6,267 bases of DNA from JBEKTY01 sp049515555 (GTDB lineage: Bacteria; Planctomycetota; Planctomycetia; Pirellulales; Thermoguttaceae), in contig JBEKTY010000290.1 in NCBI GenBank assembly GCA_049515555.1, positions 1-6,267 on the forward strand. Direction: 5' to 3'. A program made the translations under genes and the position numbers. This document shows, one piece after another, positions 4,637-6,267 of this stretch; positions within the stretch are counted from its first letter, which is position 1, and each line of letters opens with the position of its first letter. Under the pieces are notes generated by a model that worked only from the letters and a program-made list of their open reading frames with translations, ran no database searches and was not told the DNA's origin.

Positions 4637-6133
4637 TCAGTGAATAATCCCGGCCAAAAACCTCCCGAACGCCTCGTCCCAGGCGGGGGTGCCGCAGGGC
4701 TCGTACTCCTCGACGGCGAAACTGCGGCGGACGACCTCGCGGGCCTCGGCAATCGAGCCCACGGCGCCGTCGGCCACGGCCTGCACCATGATATTTCCCA
4801 CCGCTGTGGCTTCGATCGGGCCGGCCACCACCCGCCGGCCCGAGGCATCGGCCCCCGCCTGGCACAGCAAGCGGTTCTGCGTGCCGCCGCCCACGATGTG
4901 GATGGTGTCGATCCGGCCGCCGGCCAGCTCTTCGCACATGCCCAGCACGTGGCGGAACTTCATGGCGATGCTGTCCAGGGCGCAGCGCAGCACCGCCCCC
5001 TCGTCGCCGGGTACCGCTTGGCCGGTCCGCCGGCAGAACTGGCGAATGGCCTCGGGCATGTTCTCCGGCGCCAGGAACTCCGCCGCGTCGGGATTGATGA
5101 ACGACAGCAGGGGCTTGGCGGCCGCCGACAGTTTATTGAGGTCCTCCCAGCTCCAGCTTCGCCCGCCCTGATTCCACACCCGGCGGCACTCCTGCACCAG
5201 CCACAGGCCGGTAATGTTCTTGAGCAAGCGGGTGGTGCCGCCCACGCCGCCTTCGTTGGTGAAGTTCAGTTGCAGCACGGCGTCGGTCACCAGCGGCCGG
5301 GGCGTCTCGATGCCCATCAAGGCCCAGGTGCCCAGGCTGATGTAGCACCAATCGGGCCGAGCCCCCGGCCGGCTGTGCGCCGGGACGGCCATGACGGCGC
5401 TGGCCGTGTCGTGCGAGCCCGGCAGCACGACCCGGGCCGCCAGGCCGGTTTCGGCGGCCAGGGCCGGGCGCAGCGGACCGATGGCCGTGCCCGGCTGCTC
5501 GATCCGACCCAAAATCCGCGCCGGCAGCCCGAACCGCTCCAGCAGTTCCGTGGCCCAGCCCCCGCGGACCGGATCGTAAAACTGCGACGTGCTGGCCTCG
5601 GTCATCTCGTTGCACTTCACCCCGGTCAGCAGCCAGTGCATCAGGTCGGGCACGAGCAGGATCGTCTCGGCCATCTCCAAGAGCGGCGAGCCGCCCAGCT
5701 TCATGGCCAGCAGTTGGTACAGGGTGTTGAACTGCATGAATTGCAGGCCGCTGTGGCGAAAGATTTCCTCGCGCGGGACGATGGCAAACGCCTTCTCCAT
5801 CATGCCGTTGGTGCGGCTGTCGCGATAGTGATAAGGATTGCCCAGCAACTCGTCGTTGCGCCCCAGCAGGCCGAAATCCACGCCCCAGGTATCTACGCCC
5901 ACGCTGACCAGCCGGCCCGCCGGCTGCACCGCGGCGCCCGCGGCGGCCAGGCCCTGACGGACCCGCGACCACAGGCCCGGCAGGTCCCAATACAGCCGGC
6001 CGCCGATGTCCACCGGGCCGTTCTCGAAGCGATAGACCTCCTCCAGCCGCAGCCGCCGGCCGTCGAACCACCCCACCACGTGCCGGCCGCTGGAGGCACC
6101 CATGTCGATTGCCAGATACGCCTTTTCCGCCAT
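4637..6133 (-). CDS. rhaB: Rhamnulokinase (FGGY family)
   Basis: A 498-residue cytoplasmic kinase that phosphorylates L-rhamnulose with ATP to L-rhamnulose 1-phosphate, the second step of L-rhamnose catabolism. Its length is close to E. coli RhaB (489). The N-terminal ATPase motif is AIDMGASSGR (8-17, with D10). VGVDTWGVDFGLL (78-90) and NPYHYRDSRT (99-108) are substrate-side segments. GSHDTASAV (239-247) holds D242, equivalent to the catalytic Asp-237 of the E. coli enzyme. SLGTW (266-270) and GGGTQNRLL (415-423), followed by AGPIEATAVGNI (437-448), form the adenosine-binding region and strongly separate rhamnulokinase from other FGGY kinases. The ATG at 6131-6133 is chosen over an in-frame TTG at 6149-6151 because AAAGG lies 8 bases upstream and the conserved strand begins directly. 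No rhamnose isomerase, aldolase or regulator is in the window. The upstream side is cut short by a probable insertion sequence, so this gene may have been separated from its former promoter or partners (inference). Confidence 0.95.
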   Translation of the reverse strand: MAEKAYLAIDMGASSGRHVVGWFDGRRLRLEEVYRFENGPVDIGGRLYWDLPGLWSRVRQGLAAAGAAVQPAGRLVSVGVDTWGVDFGLLGRNDELLGNPYHYRDSRTNGMMEKAFAIVPREEIFRHSGLQFMQFNTLYQLLAMKLGGSPLLEMAETILLVPDLMHWLLTGVKCNEMTEASTSQFYDPVRGGWATELLERFGLPARILGRIEQPGTAIGPLRPALAAETGLAARVVLPGSHDTASAVMAVPAHSRPGARPDWCYISLGTWALMGIETPRPLVTDAVLQLNFTNEGGVGGTTRLLKNITGLWLVQECRRVWNQGGRSWSWEDLNKLSAAAKPLLSFINPDAAEFLAPENMPEAIRQFCRRTGQAVPGDEGAVLRCALDSIAMKFRHVLGMCEELAGGRIDTIHIVGGGTQNRLLCQAGADASGRRVVAGPIEATAVGNIMVQAVADGAVGSIAEAREVVRRSFAVEEYEPCGTPAWDEAFGRFLAGIIH

Positions 6134-6156
6134 CCGCCGCGCCTTTCCCAAAGTTG

Positions 6157-6186
6157 GCTATAGATAGGAAAGAGGGGATGCCTCAA
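6157..6186 (-). promoter_or_regulatory. Possible hybrid promoter for rhaB at the IS junction
   Basis: On the minus strand TTGAGG (6181-6186; TTGA matches) and TATAGC (6157-6162; TATA matches) are 18 bases apart, placing a start near 6150 and a leader of about 17 nt before the rhaB ATG. The -35 would lie in the putative IS end and the -10 in the flanking DNA. Each hexamer matches only 4 of 6, so this is a weak call. Confidence 0.25.
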
Positions 6187-6188
6187 AA

Positions 6189-6225
6189 GTGGTTACATTA
6201 GCGGTATTGGATACCGCTGAACCAC
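6189..6225 (+). other. Long hairpin upstream of the putative transposase ribosome binding site
   Basis: GTGGTT (6189-6194) pairs with AACCAC (6220-6225), and inside it AGCGGTAT (6200-6207) pairs perfectly with ATACCGCT (6211-6218) around TGG. The two helices, 14 pairs in all, are joined by an asymmetric 5-versus-1 base internal loop. The structure ends 4 bases before AGGAGG. In a transcript reading in from outside it would fold next to the initiation region, as protective hairpins do in some insertion sequences. Confidence 0.5.
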
Positions 6226-6229
6226 GTAC

Positions 6230-6235
6230 AGGAGG
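6230..6235 (+). promoter_or_regulatory. Perfect Shine-Dalgarno for the right-edge ORF
   Basis: AGGAGG lies 8 bases before the ATG at 6244-6246. It is the strongest ribosome binding site in the window and supports the short, truncated ORF as a real gene start. Confidence 0.7.
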
Positions 6236-6243
6236 TCATCCCC

Positions 6244-6267
6244 ATGAGAGCCAGGAGAACGTATCGA
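6244..6267 (+). CDS. Start of a plus-strand ORF, probably a transposase (8 codons visible)
   Basis: ATG followed by an open frame to the window edge, encoding MRARRTYR. Too little is present for homology. The basic start with R-R-x-Y resembles the beginnings of IS3-family OrfA helix-turn-helix proteins (for example K/R-R-R-x-Y/F-x-x-E-F-K), and the perfect Shine-Dalgarno, the preceding hairpin and the IS-like end agree with that. It is divergent from rhaB, with 110 bp between the two start codons. Another small basic protein is possible. Confidence 0.5.

Larger units (their letters stand above)
6179..6267 (+). mobile_element. Probable left end of an insertion sequence (runs off right edge)
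   Basis: From about 6179 the text TGCCTCAAAAGTGGTTAC resembles the terminal segments of IS3-type elements, which begin with TG and often contain a CAAAAAGTGG-like block. It is followed after a hairpin by a strong ribosome binding site and a short Arg-rich ORF start on the plus strand. The exact boundary, target duplication and right end cannot be seen. Assignment to IS3 is by resemblance only. Confidence 0.4.

Noticed and set aside
4479..4937. 152-codon minus-strand ORF overlapping the 3' end of rhaB and the tandem repeat
   Set aside because: Out of frame with rhaB; its C-terminal half simply translates the 37-bp repeat twice.
4640..6163. 507-codon open frame on the plus strand antisense to rhaB
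   Set aside because: It mirrors rhaB almost exactly, its translation is rich in His, Arg, Gln and Ala with no recognisable domain, and such antisense frames are expected in very high G+C DNA. RhaB motifs on the other strand are unambiguous.

Overview
The window looks like a chromosomal stretch of a planctomycete, most likely from the Pirellulales side of the phylum. Three things suggest this: very high G+C coding DNA with long open antisense frames, loosely packed genes separated by many small palindromic repeats, and the protein types (a TPR/PDZ/S41 protease, a Gfo/Idh/MocA oxidoreductase, a rhamnulokinase). The assignment is inference, since no rRNA or other marker is present.

Layout from left to right. 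(1) Positions 1-914, minus strand: the first 304 residues of a large gene that runs off the left edge. It has a PD-(D/E)XK nuclease signature and reads as the N-terminus of a single-chain type ISP-like restriction-modification enzyme. A plausible sigma70-type promoter lies at 950-978. (2) Positions 915-1375: a gene-free stretch, AT-richer than the genes, with several palindromes and a composite repeat. (3) Positions 1376-3001, minus: an exported S41 C-terminal processing protease with signal peptide, TPR-like repeat, PDZ domain and an intact Ser/Lys dyad. (4) Positions 3002-3408: no gene; a promoter embedded in a nested inverted repeat/terminator, plus a perfect 29-bp inverted repeat pair resembling a REPIN. 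(5) Positions 3409-4455, minus: a Gfo/Idh/MocA-family NAD(P)-dependent oxidoreductase. (6) Positions 4456-4636: a repeat cluster with a perfect 37-bp tandem duplication and a diverged inverted copy. (7) Positions 4637-6133, minus: rhamnulokinase RhaB. (8) Positions 6134-6267: probable left end of an insertion sequence, with a strong hairpin, a perfect Shine-Dalgarno and the first 8 codons of a plus-strand ORF that looks like a transposase start.

The four main genes are all on the minus strand but do not form a tight operon. rhaB and the oxidoreductase are 181 bp apart and may be co-transcribed as part of sugar (L-rhamnose) catabolism; this rests on adjacency only. The protease has its own apparent promoter. 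The restriction-modification gene is functionally unrelated and sits beside the repeat-rich, lower-G+C stretch, as expected for an accessory defence gene. I see no convincing new multi-gene system. The most interesting signals are in the non-coding DNA: three different palindromic repeat families, one per gap between genes, and an IS end that may supply part of the rhaB promoter.
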